This document shows, piece by piece, positions 60,952 to 64,000 of a stretch of 64,000 bases of DNA; position 1 is the stretch's first letter, and every line of letters starts with the position of its first letter. The position numbers and the translations under genes were made by a program. Under the pieces are notes generated by a model. The model was not told the DNA's origin, searched no databases, and saw only the letters and a list, made by a program, of their open reading frames with translations. The DNA is taken from NCBI GenBank assembly GCA_012861695.1, contig JAAOOA010000094.1:607001-671000 (forward strand), in the 5' to 3' direction. Source of the DNA: Trematomus loennbergii (lineage: Eukaryota > Chordata > Actinopteri > Perciformes > Nototheniidae).

Positions 60952-62976
60952 ACATGTCTCCATGCGTTAATGTTCAAAAAGCTCTTTATTTTTCTCATAC
61001 TGCCTGTGCTGCAGCACCTCTTTTCACCCTCTGTCTGAAACCAGAGCCCAGTCCGTTCTGATTGGTTAGCTGGCCGGCTCTGTTGTGATTGGTCAACCGT
61101 TAAAGATGTCCTGCCCCCTAGCCTATCACGTACAATGTGTTGGATCACAATCTTGTATCCAGTATATTTACTCCTGACCCTTTACTATTTATTTTTTCTT
61201 ATTTCCTACTCGTTTGTAAAAGCAGAAAGCAATAGACTTCAGTGATAAAACAGCAGGTAGTTGTAAAGACTAAGCCAATAATACATCTGATAGGAAATAT
61301 GTTTGAGCCATGAGCTTAAAATGCACTAATCTTAGATCATCCTTGTTCATCCTCTGTGATTAGTCATAAGGCCGACGTGCTGGTTCGCATTACTGCATTC
61401 ACCTTAAAGATTGTATGATCACCGAAATGTGTCAAACATTTACGTCTTTCGCAATATTTAGAGCCACAAACTTCCAGAGGTATTTTTACCCTTTTATGAC
61501 TTGCTTATTTTTTCCAACACAATAGTCAGTACTCAAAACAACACCCACTCTTTATCCCAGGACAGAAGTTTCAAGATTGCTCACATGCATGTTGACTCAT
61601 ATCTGAACCGGTGGGGATTTTCTTGTGACAGTGCTGTATTATCACCTGACGTACTTTTTATTTTAACATTATAGATGAGAGATATTGGAACCCACTGAAA
61701 AAGATCATATCCTGCTTGTAATTGGGCGGATTGGAGCATTTAAAGATACACTATTAAATGTGGGTACAGGACTGGCGCATGTGTATTGATGAGCAATTGC
61801 GTACAAGAAAAAACATTATATACTTTCCCCATTAAATCTACTCACCTGATACAGTTTGTTATGCTCCCTAACTGTACAAAAAACAGTAGAGTGGCAGAAA
61901 TAGCGTGTTTAAATTGTCGTTAGCTTGTAAACATTGGTATTTCAGATCATGGTACTTTATGTGACTTTAGGACACGTGTGCCTCTCTTTACTCGGTAAAT
62001 ATTTGCAGATCTTATTAACATACAGAGTTACACGTTACCAGTATGCAGATGGGACATTTGCAAAGCCAAATAGGTTGTGTACACAGTATATTATTTAATA
62101 CGCATCAGTGCTGTTTTTTTTAAATCCTGTAGGCATGTGTACGGCAAAGTAGCTTCTTCTTCCTCAGTTGTGTTCCCACCTTTTGTCAGAAATCTCGATT
62201 TTATGACTAATTCCACTTTTGCATAAGGTTGCATAATATTCCACGGCACACATTTGTCATTGTATTGTTTTACCTATTCACTCAACGTCTCACAGATACA
62301 AAGCAATGACTTGTTTTATGATACACAATGATGCATCATGACATTGAACCCAGTCACCTGATGGAATACTTAAAATGAGTAAGGCATTTATCTACAGTAT
62401 ACCCAGACAGACATACCCTTACTCACTGCACTATTACTGTTAATGAGGTCATAAAGGTGAGGACGACTTATACAGAACATGGACAGTGGAGTTTCTGTAA
62501 TTAAGGCAGAGTATTGTTTAGTCTTGTCAAAGGTATGAGTCATGTGATTTTCCTTTATGTCAAAGTGGGATTTTCCAACCCTGACATGAAACCAAACTGT
62601 ATTCTCAATTACATTTAATTAGAGGGAAACATGTTTCATTCTGGATTCAATGGATGTTTTAAACGATACAAATTGAACAAAAGCTAATGTGAAAGACTTT
62701 TGGTTTCACATTTCAAACAAATACATGTCCTGGGTGGAAGTCTTGTGTTGTTGACCCCTGCCTTACGCACACTGCTGCAGATTTCTTTAGAAATGGATTC
62801 ATCAACAAAAACGTATCCAACATAAAATGGGCTTCCCTCTAAACTTAATTGACAATGCAGCTGTATTCCCATATGTAGTTGTATGGGAATGTTCTTTTTG
62901 GAACCCAAACTTGATCTTCACATATGCAGTAAATAGTGAACATAATGACGGACAGTTAAGTGTCTTTTTATTATTA
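60952..62976. other. No gene seen
   Basis: Unique AT-rich sequence between the minisatellite and GPCR 3. Confidence 0.5.
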
Positions 62977-63125
62977 GAAAATATGTACAGTAACATATAA
63001 CCCCTCTCTCTCTCTACATACAGTCCAGCATAGAAAGTGATATTCCATCATAAATCAACATTAAGGATCAGCTTCCTGTATGGGCCTTCAGGTTTAAGTC
63101 TTATGTAATAGGGAATGACCTCAAA
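62977..63125. repeat. Paralogous 3'-side block of GPCR 3
   Basis: Matches 41569-41720; probable 3' UTR of the receptor family on the minus strand. Confidence 0.65.
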
Positions 63126-63748
63126 GGCTATATGCTTCAGTTACATACATTTCATTCCCCTCTTACATTTCCTTAGTTTGGACATTTCTTACCATTTGCA
63201 GCTTCATAGAAAATGTTTGTCCCAAGACATGTTTATATTTTCTGTGCTTTAATTGATGGCTTCAATCACTAAAGCTTGTTACACAGTGGAAGCTAAGTTA
63301 AAAGTCGTCTGAGGTTAATATGATTTGAAAGATCACATTCTTCTGAGAGCATTTGAAAGGATTTTTTAAACTCAAAAGTACTTGCTGTCCAAGAGAAACG
63401 GAAAAACAGATGTGCATATTTTTGGCAGACGGGCATTCCCCTTAACAAGAACCTCATGTTTCACAAAAATAAAATCCACCAACATTAATATTCTATTGAA
63501 TCACTACTATAGTACATCTACAATGCTAATAAAAACACACACTCTGGTAGAACAAGATCTTTCTATTTACATATGTATATACTTCTATTCGAGAATCTAT
63601 AGAAAGTTAAATAACAACTGTCTTCACTTGCCTTCAGAGTCCCCTTTCAAAGTAAGCACTTTTTTGGGGGGGTGGCACACTGTCAGTCTCAGGTAGTAAT
63701 CTGTTTAGGTTGCTTGACACAGAGACACAACCTGGTTTGAAATGGTTT
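63126..63748. other. 3' flank of GPCR 3
   Basis: Probable 3' UTR; no other feature recognised. Confidence 0.5.
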
Positions 63749-64000
63749 TCAAATGACAGTATTGCGTGTAGGTGGGAGTGTGTGTCCCGCCGATGAGCTT
63801 TCTATCGGCACTTGACCGTCCTTCACTAAGAACGGGAAGTAAGTAGAGCAGTAAAGCCCTTTGAACTTGGTGCTGCAGAAGCAGTAGACCAGCGGATCCA
63901 GAAGACAGTCTATGTAGGAGAGCACCATGAGGCCGTCGAAGAGCACCGCAGCTTTATCCTGCTGGGGCAGAGCCATTCTTGGACGCGGGCAATCAGCAGA
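63749..64000 (-). CDS. Class A GPCR 3, C-terminal part, runs off the window
   Basis: The minus-strand frame is open from the window edge to a stop at 63749. It encodes the last extracellular loop, TM7 and tail: VLFDGLMVLSYIDCLLDPLV then YCFCSTKFKGLYCSTYFPF. D-P-L-V-Y is intact. It aligns with GPCR 1 and 2 (LMVLSYIDCLLDPLV shared) but has a different, shorter tail. The Met at 63976 is internal; the real start lies to the right of the window. Confidence 0.85.
   Translation of the reverse strand, partial: SADCPRPRMALPQQDKAAVLFDGLMVLSYIDCLLDPLVYCFCSTKFKGLYCSTYFPFLVKDGQVPIESSSAGHTLPPTRNTVI

Overview
The window looks like nuclear DNA of a ray-finned fish (teleost). Evidence: interrupted vertebrate-type genes (SLC22A, IFIT, class A GPCRs) with canonical GT..AG introns, very long (CA)n/(TG)n runs, TTAGGG-type telomeric repeats, a tRNA-derived SINE sharing its tail with an L2-like LINE, a chromodomain Gypsy element, a BEL/Pao element, and many short hAT derivatives. 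The species cannot be named from the sequence.

Layout. (1) About 1.9-17.0 kb, minus strand: eight exons of an organic cation transporter gene (SLC22A, OCT1-3-like); the C-terminal exons lie off the left edge. Its introns hold an interstitial telomeric tract next to a 20-bp hairpin, a 27-copy 37-bp minisatellite, a SINE, two abutting hAT elements (one carrying a 6.8-kb BEL/Pao insertion) and a TTAA-type MITE. (2) 17-30 kb: no host gene seen. It holds a 1.4-kb inverted-repeat structure, a hAT inside a hAT, a 6.7-kb chromovirus Gypsy with a hAT in its protease region, and a retroposon tail. (3) 30.8-32.2 kb, plus strand: a two-exon IFIT gene (interferon-induced TPR protein) broken by several frameshifts. 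(4) 32-37 kb: repeats, including a second, inverted copy of the hAT found inside the Gypsy. (5) 38-64 kb, minus strand: three tandem paralogues of a GPR31/HCAR/OXER1-type receptor. The first is intact (3 exons, 316 aa), the second has two frameshifts and a 2.2-kb decamer satellite in an intron, and the third runs off the right edge. A 57-bp minisatellite (about 45 copies) lies between the second and third.

The SLC22A gene would move organic cations across the plasma membrane, the IFIT protein would act in interferon-driven antiviral defence, and the receptors probably sense hydroxylated fatty or carboxylic acids. They are not an operon or pathway. SLC22A1-3 and GPR31 lie on the same human chromosome arm (6q), so their linkage here may be old.

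Main caution: nearly every broken coding region is broken by single-base gaps, often in homopolymers, and hardly ever by a substitution stop. The two BEL LTRs differ only by indels. Much of the apparent pseudogenisation may therefore be deletion-biased long-read assembly error.
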